From positions 1 to 38,406 of the forward strand of contig ONGR01000018.1 of assembly GCA_900317425.1 (NCBI GenBank): DNA of 38,406 bases, given 5' to 3'. Source of the DNA: an uncultured Eubacteriales bacterium. GTDB lineage: Bacteria; Bacillota; Clostridia; Oscillospirales; Oscillospiraceae. The translations under genes were made by a program, and so were the position numbers. Positions 24,413 to 31,913 of this stretch are shown piece by piece. Below the pieces are notes generated by a model that was given only the letters and a program-made list of their open reading frames with translations, made no database searches and was not told the origin of the DNA. Position 1 is the first letter of the stretch; the number at the start of each line of letters is the position of its first letter.

Positions 24413-24889
24413 TTACTTTTGGATCACGTCCACCACTTCGCCCACGTACATCCGGTGGGGCGCCTCGGTGCGGTAGTAGTGGTCCACCACCTCCGGCATC
24501 ATCCGGGACGTGTCCAGATCCTGGCAGTAGATCTTCCGGCACAGCAGGGTGACCTCCGCCTGGGCGTAGGTGACGCCCTCCCCCACGGCGATGGGGGTCA
24601 GGCCTGCGGCGGCGTCCTTGTCGGTGTCCCGTCCGCTGACGGTGCCCATCACCTCCAGGGCATGGCGGCACTCCTCCCCGTAGAAGCTGACGGTGAAATA
24701 CTCGTTCTCCTCCAGAAAACCGTAGGTGTGGCGCACCGGCTTGACGTACACCGTGGCCACCGGACGTTCCCACAACGTGCCCAGGCCGCCCCAGCCGATG
24801 GTCATGGCGTTGTGACGCTCCATCGTACCGGCGCACACCAGGGCCCATCGGCGAGCGAACTGGGAGAACACTTCCGCGTTGAGTTCCAT
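24413..24889 (-). CDS. Flavin reductase-family protein (FMN-binding split barrel)
   Basis: The 158-residue protein shows the flavin reductase fold: LVCAGTMERHNAMTIGWGGL near the N-terminus, RPVATVYVKPVRHTYGFLEE, and YFTVSFYGEECRHALEVMG. Members bind FMN and reduce it with NAD(P)H or serve as small flavoproteins in Clostridia. A CGGAGG site precedes ATG 24889. It lies 83 bp downstream of glnA's stop side on the same strand order, with a palindromic repeat between them. No partner monooxygenase is nearby, so its physiological role is open. Confidence 0.85.
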   Translation of the reverse strand: MELNAEVFSQFARRWALVCAGTMERHNAMTIGWGGLGTLWERPVATVYVKPVRHTYGFLEENEYFTVSFYGEECRHALEVMGTVSGRDTDKDAAAGLTPIAVGEGVTYAQAEVTLLCRKIYCQDLDTSRMMPEVVDHYYRTEAPHRMYVGEVVDVIQK

Positions 24890-24915
24890 ATCGTTCCTCC
24901 GTTTCCGTCTTCGTC

Positions 24916-24952
24916 ATTGCGAGCCAGTGACCGAGGTCACCGGTGCGGCAAT
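24916..24952. repeat. Short interspersed palindrome (REP-like)
   Basis: ATTGC at 24916 and GCAAT ending at 24952 enclose CCAGTGAC and GTCACCGG, making a near-perfect hairpin of 37 bp with no T tract. Very similar intergenic palindromes are, to my recollection, frequent in related Clostridia genomes. It separates flavin reductase and glnA. Confidence 0.6.
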
Positions 24953-24972
24953 CCGTATGTCTCCTCCGTTCC

Positions 24973-26397
24973 TTACACGTTGTAGTAGCGGTCGAACTCG
25001 GCGGGATGGGGGATCTGGCCCAGCTCCAGGCACTCCTGGCGCTTCCGGGCGATGAAGTTGGTGAGCAGCTCCTCGGGGAACACGCCGCCGGCGGTGAGGT
25101 AATCGTGGTCGGCCTCCAGCGCGTCCAGCGCCTGATCCAGGGAGGTGGGCAGCTGATGCAGCTTGGCCTTCTCCTCGTCGCTGAGGTGGAACAGGTTCAT
25201 GTCGTAGGGGCCCCAGCCGTTGGCGTGGGGATCGATCTGATTCTTGATGCCGTCCAGACCGGCCATGAGGATGGCGGCGTAGCAGAAATAGGGGTTGCAG
25301 GTGGCGTCGGGATTGCGCAGCTCGAACCGGCGCAGCTTGGGGCTCTTGGCGTAGGCCGGGATGCGGATGACGGCGCTGCGGTTGGAGGTGGCGTAGCCCA
25401 CGGTCACCGGCGCCTCGAAGCCGGGCACCAGGCGCTTGAAGGAGTTGGTGGAGGGGTTGGTGATGGCGCAGAGGGAGGCGATGTGCTTCAGCAGGCCGCC
25501 CATGAACCAGTGGGCCTCGCGACTCAGGTGGGCATAGCCCTTGTCGTCGGAGAAGACGGGCTCGCCGTCCTTCAGGAGCAGCATGTGCACGTGCATGCCG
25601 CTGCCGGCCTCGCCGGTGATGGGCTTGGGCATGAGGGTGGCACTGAGACCGTACTTGGGGGCCACGTTGCGGATGATGTACTTGATCATCATGCTGCCGT
25701 CGGCCATGTCGCACAGCTCGCCCAGCAGGGGCTCGATCTCAAACTGACCGGCGCCGCCCACCTCGGGATGGTGGTACTTGACGGGGATGCCGGCCTTCTC
25801 GATCTCCAGGCACATCTCGCTGCGGCACTCGTAGGTGCGGTCCAGGGGCTTGGCCACGTGATAGTGGCGCTGGAAGGGCACCACGTAGCCGCTGCCCTCG
25901 GTCTCGCTGTTCCAGTAGGCCTGGCGGGCGTCGATGCTGACGGCGATGTTGTTGTGGTCCAGTCTCCAGCCCACGTGGTCGAACAGATAGAACTCAAACT
26001 CCGGCAGGATCAGCATGGTGTCGGCGATGCCGGTGGAGCGCATGTAGTCCCGTGCGGCCTGGACGATGTTCCGGGGATACTGGGCCAGGGGCCGGTTGTT
26101 GGGATAGTCGATGATCATGGCGTTGCCGATCATGGACAGGGTCTTGACGCCGCAGAAGGGGTCGATCATGGCGGTATCCAGGTCGGGGATGTAGACCATA
26201 TCGCTCTTTTCCACCACGGCGTAGCCGTAGTTGGAGGCGTCGAAGCCGATGCCGTTGACCATGGTCTCCTCGTTGAAGTGGGCGGCGGGGATGGTGACGT
26301 GGCGGAACTGACCGTTGATATCCACGATCTTGAAGTCCACCATCTGGATCTCCTCGTCCCGGATCAGCTTCATGATATCTTTGGCGGTGTTGGGCAT
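24973..26397 (-). CDS. glnA: Glutamine synthetase type I (GSI-beta-like)
   Basis: The 474-residue enzyme makes glutamine from glutamate, ammonia and ATP. Recognised motifs are GFDASNYG (near 51), LPEFEFYLFD, the metal-binding GGAGQFEIE, GSGMHVHMLL, NPSTNSFKRLVPGFEAPV and NRSAVIRIP. The C-terminal part aligns with E. coli GlnA (GLDGIKN, AGGVF, HPAEFDRYYNV) rather than with the Bacillus GSI-alpha form. At the position of the adenylylated tyrosine (E. coli NLYDLPPEE) it reads NLFHLSDEE, so the Tyr is Phe and control by adenylylation is not possible there. ATG 26397 follows GGAGAG. It has its own promoter and a 5' hairpin. Confidence 0.96.
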   Translation of the reverse strand: MPNTAKDIMKLIRDEEIQMVDFKIVDINGQFRHVTIPAAHFNEETMVNGIGFDASNYGYAVVEKSDMVYIPDLDTAMIDPFCGVKTLSMIGNAMIIDYPNNRPLAQYPRNIVQAARDYMRSTGIADTMLILPEFEFYLFDHVGWRLDHNNIAVSIDARQAYWNSETEGSGYVVPFQRHYHVAKPLDRTYECRSEMCLEIEKAGIPVKYHHPEVGGAGQFEIEPLLGELCDMADGSMMIKYIIRNVAPKYGLSATLMPKPITGEAGSGMHVHMLLLKDGEPVFSDDKGYAHLSREAHWFMGGLLKHIASLCAITNPSTNSFKRLVPGFEAPVTVGYATSNRSAVIRIPAYAKSPKLRRFELRNPDATCNPYFCYAAILMAGLDGIKNQIDPHANGWGPYDMNLFHLSDEEKAKLHQLPTSLDQALDALEADHDYLTAGGVFPEELLTNFIARKRQECLELGQIPHPAEFDRYYNV

Positions 26398-26460
26398 GAT
26401 GAATCTCTCCGTTTCTCTGCCCCAGGGGCAGTTGATAGTGACGGCGCCGCGGCCGGAAAT

Positions 26461-26492
26461 GGACAAAACGCGTGATTTTTCACGCTTTGTCC
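26461..26492 (-). promoter_or_regulatory. Hairpin at the start of the glnA leader
   Basis: GGACAAA...GCGTGA and TCACGC...TTTGTCC form a stem with a two-base bulge directly after the -10 box. It is either an operator overlapping the transcription start or a 5' RNA hairpin; it does not fit the GlnR consensus. Confidence 0.5.
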
Positions 26493-26521
26493 ATTATAAC
26501 AAAAAAGGTGCCGCTTGTACA
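26493..26521 (-). promoter_or_regulatory. glnA promoter
   Basis: The minus strand has TATAAT (complement of 26493-26498) with TGTACA 17 bases upstream (complement of 26516-26521), about 95 bases before the glnA start. Confidence 0.65.
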
Positions 26522-26571
26522 GGGGGGTGGTTGGGAAAAACGCCGTTCTCTCCCTCCCCCAAGGCGCAAAA

Positions 26572-26599
26572 AGCTCCCCGGACTCTCGTCCGGGGAGCT
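26572..26599 (-). terminator. Terminator of the RelB/DinJ-like gene
   Basis: AGCTCCCCGGAC (26572-26583) and GTCCGGGGAGCT (26588-26599) form a perfect 12-bp stem with a four-base loop, followed on the minus strand by TTTTTG. Confidence 0.85.
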
Positions 26600-26615
26600 C
26601 TCTATCATCATTCGC

Positions 26616-26864
26616 TCAGTCCATGCGGCGTGCGATCTCGTCCCAGGTCTTCATCAGCTGGGACGGCTCAACCGGCGGATGGACGGTGTATCCGGGATGG
26701 ACCTTGTACTTGTGGATGGAGAAGGGTATACGCCCCTCCCGCACCGACTGCTTGAGGAAAATGGTGATGGCCGTGGTCAGATCCAGGCCGAACTCGGCAA
26801 ACAGAGCCTGTGCCTCTTTCTTCAGGTCCTCATCCAGGCTGATGTTCGTACTAACCTTTGACAT
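26616..26864 (-). CDS. RelB/DinJ-family antitoxin without a visible toxin partner
   Basis: The 82-residue protein begins MSKVSTNISLDEDLKKEAQ and continues LFAEFGLDLTTAITIFLKQS, the ribbon-helix-helix pattern of RelB/DinJ antitoxins, which bind their operator and neutralise a RelE/YafQ ribonuclease through the C-terminal tail. ATG 26864 follows AGGAGG by eight bases; the ATG nine bases upstream is a poorer choice. The next gene on the strand is glnA beyond a strong terminator and nothing coding lies upstream, so no RelE/YafQ gene is adjacent. It has a near-consensus promoter. It may be a remnant, or act in trans. Confidence 0.85.
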   Translation of the reverse strand: MSKVSTNISLDEDLKKEAQALFAEFGLDLTTAITIFLKQSVREGRIPFSIHKYKVHPGYTVHPPVEPSQLMKTWDEIARRMD

Positions 26865-26958
26865 AACAGGCACCTCCTATTTCTGTTTTCCATGTGGATC
26901 GTACGGTCCGTGTCGCTTACTTTATCGCTTTACTGTACTCTTCCCTCTTGTTGACTCT

Positions 26959-26987
26959 GTTATACACCTTAAAATGCGTGTTGTCAA
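26959..26987 (-). promoter_or_regulatory. Promoter of the RelB/DinJ-like gene
   Basis: The minus strand carries a perfect TTGACA (complement of 26982-26987), a 17-base spacer and TATAAC (complement of 26959-26964), about 95 bases before the ATG. Confidence 0.75.
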
Positions 26988-27066
26988 TACCTTATGCGCA
27001 TAATATGCAAAAATTATTTGAAAATTTTTGAAAATACTGGGGGCATCTTCCATCTCATGGAAATAA

Positions 27067-27096
27067 AGAGACCGGCCGGAGCAGATCCGGCCGGTC
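27067..27096 (-). terminator. Terminator of the gpx-marR-CDF operon
   Basis: GACCGGCCGGA (27070-27080) and TCCGGCCGGTC (27086-27096) form a perfect stem just after the CDF stop; the minus strand continues with CTTTATTT. Confidence 0.85.
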
Positions 27097-27110
27097 CTCT
27101 GTCCAGTTTG

Positions 27111-28211
27111 TCAATCGCTGAAATCGCTGTCCAGCACCATGTCGAAGGTATAATCGGGATACAGAGCCCGGAGCTTGGCCAGGATCTCCTCCCGGATCCG
27201 GGCGGCGTCGCAGCCGAAGTCCAGGACGGCGTCAAAGCTGACGTGCTTCTTCTCCGGCTCGGCGTAAAAGCCGTGGAGCTGGCGGAACTCGGGATACTCC
27301 CCGGCGATGGCCGTCAGCTTCTCCCGGATGGCGCCGCTCTCCCCGTCGGCGGTGTTGGCGGCGTAGATGCCCACCGTCAGCACGATGCCGAACTGCTCAT
27401 AGACGCCCTGGGCGATCTGCCGGGTCAGATGGTGGATCTGACGGGCGGTCATGTCGTCCGGCAGCTCCACGTGGACCGAGCCGATGACCTTCTCCGGGCC
27501 GTAGTGGTTCAGGATCAGATCGTAAGCGCCCAGGACGCCCTCGAAGCCGCTGACGTATTCCTTCAGCCGGACGGACAGCTCGCTGTCCACCCGCTGCCCG
27601 ATGATGGCGCCCAGGCTCTCCAGCAGGATCTCCACGCCGGACTTGACGATCACCACGGCGATGATGGCGCCCAGCCAGCCCTCGATGCTGACGTGCCAGA
27701 TGAGGCTCACCGCCGCAGCCACCAGCGTGGACACGGAGATGGCGGCGTCGAAGAGGGCGTCGCTGCCGGAGGCGATGAGGGAGTCGGAGTTCAGCTTCTC
27801 TCCCTTGCCCTTCACGTACCGGCCCAGCAGCAGCTTCACGACCACGGCGGCGGCGATGATGATCAGGGACACGGCGGTGTAGCTGGCTTCTTCCGGGTGA
27901 AGGATCTTCTCCACCGACTCCTTGAAGGAGGTCAGGCCCGCCAGCAGCACGATCACCGCGATGGTGACGGAGCTGATGTTCTCGATGCGGCCGTAGCCGT
28001 AGGGGTGCTTCTTGTCGGGAGCCTTGCCCGCCAGCTTGGTGCCCACGATGGTGATGACGGAGGACAGGGCGTCGCTCAGGTTGTTCACCGCGTCCAGGAT
28101 CACGGCGATAGAGCCGCTGATGAGGCCCACGGCGGCCTTGAAGGCCACCAATACCAGGTTGGCTATGATGCCCACCACGCTGACCTTAACGATCTCATTT
28201 CTCCGATCCAT
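27111..28211 (-). CDS. Cation diffusion facilitator (metal efflux) protein
   Basis: The 366-residue protein has five to six membrane helices and a cytosolic C-terminal domain. In helix 2 the metal site reads VNNLSDAL (Asn and Asp) and in helix 5 SDALFDAA (D-x-x-x-D), and the HPYGYGRIE motif is present. The acidic quartet lacking His is usual for Mn or Fe exporters of this family rather than Zn exporters, so manganese or iron export is the best guess. ATG 28211 follows GGAGGAAG, and the gene overlaps the end of the MarR gene by 17 bases. Cotranscription with a peroxidase and an OhrR-like regulator ties it to oxidative stress. Confidence 0.9.
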   Translation of the reverse strand: MDRRNEIVKVSVVGIIANLVLVAFKAAVGLISGSIAVILDAVNNLSDALSSVITIVGTKLAGKAPDKKHPYGYGRIENISSVTIAVIVLLAGLTSFKESVEKILHPEEASYTAVSLIIIAAAVVVKLLLGRYVKGKGEKLNSDSLIASGSDALFDAAISVSTLVAAAVSLIWHVSIEGWLGAIIAVVIVKSGVEILLESLGAIIGQRVDSELSVRLKEYVSGFEGVLGAYDLILNHYGPEKVIGSVHVELPDDMTARQIHHLTRQIAQGVYEQFGIVLTVGIYAANTADGESGAIREKLTAIAGEYPEFRQLHGFYAEPEKKHVSFDAVLDFGCDAARIREEILAKLRALYPDYTFDMVLDSDFSD

Positions 28212-28650
28212 GTTCTTCCTCCATTCCATCCAGCAGCCGGTAAAGCAGGGTGTGGAGCGCCATGGCCTCCCGGGCCGTCAGCTTCACGCACCCGCCCATC
28301 TCCATGGGTACCCGGGCCGCCCGGTGACACAGGGCCCGGCCCTGCTCCGTGGTGGCGATGACCACGCTGCGCTCGTCCTTCTCGCTGCGCCGACGATGTA
28401 CGTAGCCCTTGGCCTCCAGCTTCTTCAGCACCGGCGTCAGAGTGCCGGAATCCAGCCGCAGGCGCTGGCCCAGGGTCTTGACGGACTGCTCATCGTATTC
28501 CCACAGGGCCATCATCACCAGATACTGGGTGTAGGTCAGATCCAGCGGCTCCAGACAGGGCTGGTAGCGCCGGACGATCTCCTTGGCGCAGGCGTACAGC
28601 GGAAAGCAGAGCTGGTTCTCCAGCTTCAGCTGTTCATAGGGCTGTGCCAT
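28195..28650 (-). CDS. MarR-family regulator, OhrR-like (redox-sensing Cys)
   Basis: The 151-residue winged-helix protein has LCFPLYACAKEI at residues 14-25; the Cys at 15 is at the same place as the peroxide-sensing Cys of OhrR, and a second Cys lies at 21. The recognition region LGQRLRLDSGTLTPVLKKLE and wing RRRSEKDERSVVI follow. OhrR repressors leave DNA when that Cys is oxidised by organic peroxides. It starts one base before the end of the peroxidase gene, whose 3' end carries its GAGGAG site. A box resembling the OhrR operator overlaps the operon promoter, so it probably represses its own operon. Confidence 0.9.
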   Translation of the reverse strand: MAQPYEQLKLENQLCFPLYACAKEIVRRYQPCLEPLDLTYTQYLVMMALWEYDEQSVKTLGQRLRLDSGTLTPVLKKLEAKGYVHRRRSEKDERSVVIATTEQGRALCHRAARVPMEMGGCVKLTAREAMALHTLLYRLLDGMEEEHGSEK

Positions 28651-28651
28651 C

Positions 28652-29200
28652 TCACTCCTCCACCAGCGCTTCCACGCAGGCGCGGACCTTCTTCATGTCG
28701 GCGGTGGGCTCGAAGCGCTCCACCACGTTGCCCTGACGATCCACCACGAACTTGGTGAAGTTCCACTTGATGTCGGGGCTGGTCTTGTAGTCCCTGTCGA
28801 TCTTCTTCAGCATGGCGCTCATGGCCAGGGCCATGGGGCCGTGGCCGAAGCCGCCGAAGCCCTTCTGCTCCTTCAGATACGTGAACAGGGGCAGGGCGTT
28901 TTCGCCGTTGACGTCGGACTTCTTCATCTGGGGGAACCGGGTGTTGTACTTGAGGGTGCAGAACTGGTGGATCTCCTCGTCGGTGCCGGGGGTCTGGCCG
29001 GCAAACTGGTTGCAGGGCACGTCGATGACCTCAAAGCCCTTGTCGTGGAGATCCTCGTACATCTCCTCGATGGGGGCGTAGTGGGGCGTGAAGCCGCAGC
29101 CCGTGGCGGTGTTGACGATCAGCAGCACCTTGCCCCGGAACTGCTCCATGTCCACCTCGCTGCCGTCGCCGGCGATCAGCTTGTAATCGTAAATGCTCAT
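28652..29200 (-). CDS. Glutathione peroxidase-family thiol peroxidase
   Basis: The 182-residue protein contains the active-site NTATGCGFT (Cys35), the conserved VPCNQFAGQTPG with a second Cys63 and the Gln, and KWNFTKFVVD with the Trp and Asn of the catalytic tetrad. Bacterial enzymes of this family with two Cys use thioredoxin rather than glutathione to reduce lipid and organic hydroperoxides. ATG 29200 follows GGGAGGT. It is the first gene of the operon with the OhrR-like regulator and the metal exporter, and the regulator start lies against its stop. Confidence 0.93.
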   Translation of the reverse strand: MSIYDYKLIAGDGSEVDMEQFRGKVLLIVNTATGCGFTPHYAPIEEMYEDLHDKGFEVIDVPCNQFAGQTPGTDEEIHQFCTLKYNTRFPQMKKSDVNGENALPLFTYLKEQKGFGGFGHGPMALAMSAMLKKIDRDYKTSPDIKWNFTKFVVDRQGNVVERFEPTADMKKVRACVEALVEE

Positions 29201-29226
29201 GGTCGTACCTCCCATAATATCTTGTT

Positions 29227-29241
29227 CGCAATTAGATTGTA
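29227..29241. promoter_or_regulatory. OhrR-like operator overlapping the gpx -10 box
   Basis: The minus strand reads TACAATCTAATTGCG, close to the OhrR consensus palindrome TACAATT-x-AATTGTA, and it includes the -10 box. ATTGCG is repeated 15 bases upstream, making overlapping half-sites. Binding by the OhrR-like protein of this operon is inferred. Confidence 0.6.
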
Positions 29242-29264
29242 CGCAATACATCTGGTTTTGTCAA
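29236..29264 (-). promoter_or_regulatory. Promoter of the gpx-marR-CDF operon
   Basis: A perfect TTGACA (complement of 29259-29264), a 17-base spacer and TACAAT (complement of 29236-29241) lie about 36 bases before the gpx start. Confidence 0.75.
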
Positions 29265-29291
29265 GACCTTTTTCTATTCTGCCCCGAAAAA

Positions 29292-29315
29292 AGAGGAGAG
29301 CCTCCGCTCTCCTCT
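29292..29315 (-). terminator. Terminator of the MATE gene
   Basis: AGAGGAGAG (29292-29300) and CTCTCCTCT (29307-29315) form a stem after the MATE stop, followed on the minus strand by TTTTTTCGG. Confidence 0.75.
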
Positions 29316-29320
29316 CTTAT

Positions 29321-30679
29321 TTACGCTTTCACCGGCTCGCTCTGCCGGGCCAGCCGTTTCCCCAGCACGATCAGCGCCGCCAGACAGATGACGATCTGCA
29401 CCGTGGTGGAGCAGGGCGTGGCCAGGCCGATGTGGAACAGGGACGCCGTGGCGCTGCGGCTCATGAGATAGGCCACCGGGATCCGGATGCCGAAGGCGCC
29501 GATGATCCCCTGGACCATGACCAGCACCGTCTTGCCGTAGCCGTTGTAGAAGCCGATGAAGCAGAACAGGAACGGCGTCAGCAGACAGTCGATGCCGTAG
29601 GCCTTCAGATAGTCGGCTCCGGCGGCCACGATCTCGCCGTCCCGGGCGAAGAGTCCCGCCAGCACGTCGCCGTGAAAAAAGGCGGCCCAGGCCATCACCG
29701 CGCCCACGGCCACGGACACGGCCACACTGTCGTAGAGGGCCCGGCGGGCCCGTTCATGCTTCCCCGCCCCCACGTTCTGGGCCACGAAGGCGCTCATGGA
29801 CTGCTCGAAGGCCGAGGGCACCAGCATGATGAACATGCACAGCTTCTCCGCCACGCCCATGCCCGCCGAGGCGATGACGCCCTTGCTGTTGACGATGGCC
29901 AGCAGCACCAGGAAGGAGATGCTCACCAGCAGATCCTGCAATGCGATGGGCACGCCCAGCGACAGGATCCGCCGGACCACCGTCCGGTCCGGCCGCAGGT
30001 CCGCCGGGCGCATGGTAAAGGGCAGCTTCCGCCGCCGGATCAGCAGCCAGGAAAGGGCCACGCTGAGCCCCTGGGCCAGCACGGTGGCGATGGCGGCGCC
30101 GGCGGCGCCCATGCCGAACACCGCCACGAACAGCAGGTCGCCCGCCACGTTGAAGGCCGAGGCGATGGCCACGGTGTAGAGGGGCATCTTCGAGTCGCCG
30201 ATGCCCCGGAAGATACTGCCCAGCACGTTGTAGGCCACGATGAACACCGTGCCCACGGCGCACAGGCGCACGTAGGCGGTGGTCTGGGCCAGGGCCTCCA
30301 CGGGGGTCTGCATGAGCCGGGCCACGGCGCCGGCAAGGGGCACCATCACCGCCGTCACGATCAGCGCCATCAGGAAAAAGAGGCTGATGCCCGTGCCGAT
30401 GGCCCGGCCAGCCTCCTCCGGGCATCCCTCGCCGATCTTCTGGCCCACCAGCACCGTGATGCCCATGGCAAGGCCGGTGATCACCATGGTCACCGTCTGC
30501 ATGATCTGGCTGCCGGTGGACACGCCGGACACGTCCCCCGCCAGGGCGTACTTGCCCACCACCCACAAATCGATGGCACCGTACAGGGCCTGCAGGAACA
30601 TGGCCAGCAGCACCGACAGGGCGAACCGCACCAGCGGTCCCAGGATGGGCCCGGCGGTAAAGCTCTGTTCTCTCTCCAT
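29321..30679 (-). CDS. MATE-family multidrug efflux transporter
   Basis: The 452-residue protein has about twelve membrane helices in two MatE halves. Family features include LQALYGAIDLWVVGKYAL near residue 29, QIMQTVTMVITGLAMGITVLVG (in part), and the second-half MSAFVAQNVGAGKHERARRA (about 310-330), matching the repeat consensus Q-N-x-GA-G. MATE pumps expel cationic drugs or metabolites with Na+ or H+. GAGAGGATCC precedes ATG 30679. A leader of about 100 bases with a terminator-like hairpin suggests control by attenuation. Confidence 0.92.
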   Translation of the reverse strand: MEREQSFTAGPILGPLVRFALSVLLAMFLQALYGAIDLWVVGKYALAGDVSGVSTGSQIMQTVTMVITGLAMGITVLVGQKIGEGCPEEAGRAIGTGISLFFLMALIVTAVMVPLAGAVARLMQTPVEALAQTTAYVRLCAVGTVFIVAYNVLGSIFRGIGDSKMPLYTVAIASAFNVAGDLLFVAVFGMGAAGAAIATVLAQGLSVALSWLLIRRRKLPFTMRPADLRPDRTVVRRILSLGVPIALQDLLVSISFLVLLAIVNSKGVIASAGMGVAEKLCMFIMLVPSAFEQSMSAFVAQNVGAGKHERARRALYDSVAVSVAVGAVMAWAAFFHGDVLAGLFARDGEIVAAGADYLKAYGIDCLLTPFLFCFIGFYNGYGKTVLVMVQGIIGAFGIRIPVAYLMSRSATASLFHIGLATPCSTTVQIVICLAALIVLGKRLARQSEPVKA

Positions 30680-30707
30680 TGGATCCTCTCCCCGTCAAAT
30701 AAAATAA

Positions 30708-30746
30708 CCGGACAAGATCCGGGCGATCCCCCGACATCTTATCCGG
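30708..30746 (-). promoter_or_regulatory. Leader hairpin, candidate attenuator of the MATE gene
   Basis: CCGGACAAGAT (30708-30718) pairs with ATCTTATCCGG (30736-30746) with one mismatch, and an inner CGGG/CCCG stem strengthens it. On the minus strand it is followed by TTATTTTATTT and lies between the promoter and the start codon, the layout of a conditional terminator. I do not recognise a known riboswitch class. Confidence 0.55.
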
Positions 30747-30786
30747 CAACACAAAAGCGCTTGTATGCCCTCCGATGAGCGAGATG

Positions 30787-30815
30787 ATTATAGCAGGTCT
30801 TTTTCCAAAATGCAA
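30787..30815 (-). promoter_or_regulatory. Promoter of the MATE gene
   Basis: TTGCAT (complement of 30810-30815), a 17-base spacer and a perfect TATAAT (complement of 30787-30792) place the transcript start about 100 bases before the ATG. Confidence 0.7.
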
Positions 30816-30876
30816 CCTCCCGGGGCAAGATGGGGCCCTCCCTTGCATTTTTCTTCCCTTTTGCGTTGGTTTCGTG

Positions 30877-30882
30877 TATAAT
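30877..30882 (+). promoter_or_regulatory. -10 box of the PAP2 phosphatase gene
   Basis: A perfect TATAAT lies 33 bases before ATG 30915; the region 17 bases upstream (TTCCCT) is a poor -35. Confidence 0.5.
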
Positions 30883-30914
30883 AGGGTAAAATTCAAGTGT
30901 TGAGGAGGTCAACT

Positions 30915-31835
30915 ATGGGCTTTCTGCGTCTTCTGGAGGGTCTCCGCCATCCCATCGCGGACACCTTCTTCTCCGTCATCACCTATCTGGGCGATGAGAC
31001 CTGCTTCATGGCGCTGGCGCTGATCCTATTCTGGTGCGTCAGCAAGCGGCGGGGCTACTACCTCTTTGCCGTGGGCTTCTTCGGCGTGGCCGTCAACCAG
31101 TTCCTCAAGCTCTGGTTCCGTGTCCCCCGCCCCTGGGTGACGGATCCCAACTTCACCATCGTGGAGTCGGCCCGGGCGGCGGCCGCCGGCTACTCCTTCC
31201 CCTCCGGTCATACGCAAAATATCGTGGGCACCCTGGGCGTCATCGGCGTCACCACCCGGCGGACCTGGCTGCGGGTGCTGTGCATCGTGGGCGCGGTGCT
31301 GGTGCCCTTCTCCCGGATGTATCTGGGCGTCCACACGCCGCTGGACGTGGGCGTGGCCTTTCTGACGGCGGCGGCGCTGGTGGCGGCGCTGTGGCCCTTC
31401 TTCCGGGATGAGGTCAGCTTCCAGACCTCCGCCCGGTACGTTCTGGTGGTCCTGGCGGCGGTGTCCGCCCTCTACACCGTCTTCGTGCTGCTCTATCACT
31501 TCCCCGCCGATCTGGACGCGGAGAACTATGCCTCCGGCCTGAAGAACGGCTACGTGATGATCGGCTGCGCCCTGGGTCTGATCGTCTCCTACATCTACGA
31601 TAAGCACGTCCTGAACTTCGACACCCGGGCCCCCTTCCTCGGCCAGGTGCTGAAGCTGGTGCTGGGTCTGGCGCTGATCATCGGCATCAGGATGGTGCTC
31701 AAAGCCCCGCTGACGGCCCTGTTCCACGGCCACGGCGCCGCCAACGCCGTCCGGTATTTCCTGATGGTCATCTTCGCCGGGTGCGTCTGGCCCCACACCT
31801 TCCCCCTGTTCGCCCGGCTGGGGAAGAAGAAATAA
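30915..31835 (+). CDS. PAP2-family membrane phosphatase
   Basis: The 306-residue protein has six or more membrane helices and the three PAP2 motifs: K-x6-RP in KLWFRVPRP, PSGH in YSFPSGHTQN, and S-R-x5-H-x3-D in SRMYLGVHTPLDV, with both catalytic His. Such enzymes remove phosphate from lipid substrates such as undecaprenyl diphosphate or phosphatidic acid at the outer face of the membrane. It is longer than a minimal PAP2 (about 200 aa), with extra C-terminal helices. ATG 30915 follows GAGGAGGT. Confidence 0.92.
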   Translation: MGFLRLLEGLRHPIADTFFSVITYLGDETCFMALALILFWCVSKRRGYYLFAVGFFGVAVNQFLKLWFRVPRPWVTDPNFTIVESARAAAAGYSFPSGHTQNIVGTLGVIGVTTRRTWLRVLCIVGAVLVPFSRMYLGVHTPLDVGVAFLTAAALVAALWPFFRDEVSFQTSARYVLVVLAAVSALYTVFVLLYHFPADLDAENYASGLKNGYVMIGCALGLIVSYIYDKHVLNFDTRAPFLGQVLKLVLGLALIIGIRMVLKAPLTALFHGHGAANAVRYFLMVIFAGCVWPHTFPLFARLGKKK

Positions 31836-31913
31836 GCTTTACAAAAACGTCATGATTTCCCCCTCAAAAGGGTGTATCATGCCCATTACTACCAATATGA
31901 GGAGGAACCTCTC

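Noticed and set aside
24943-26475. 510-codon plus-strand frame opposite glnA
   Set aside because: It is the shadow of the glutamine synthetase gene, and its product is a repetitive Val/Gly/His-rich string.
28841-30778. 645-codon plus-strand frame opposite gpx and MATE
   Set aside because: It crosses two genes and a promoter, and the translation is His/Gly/Arg-rich with no domain.
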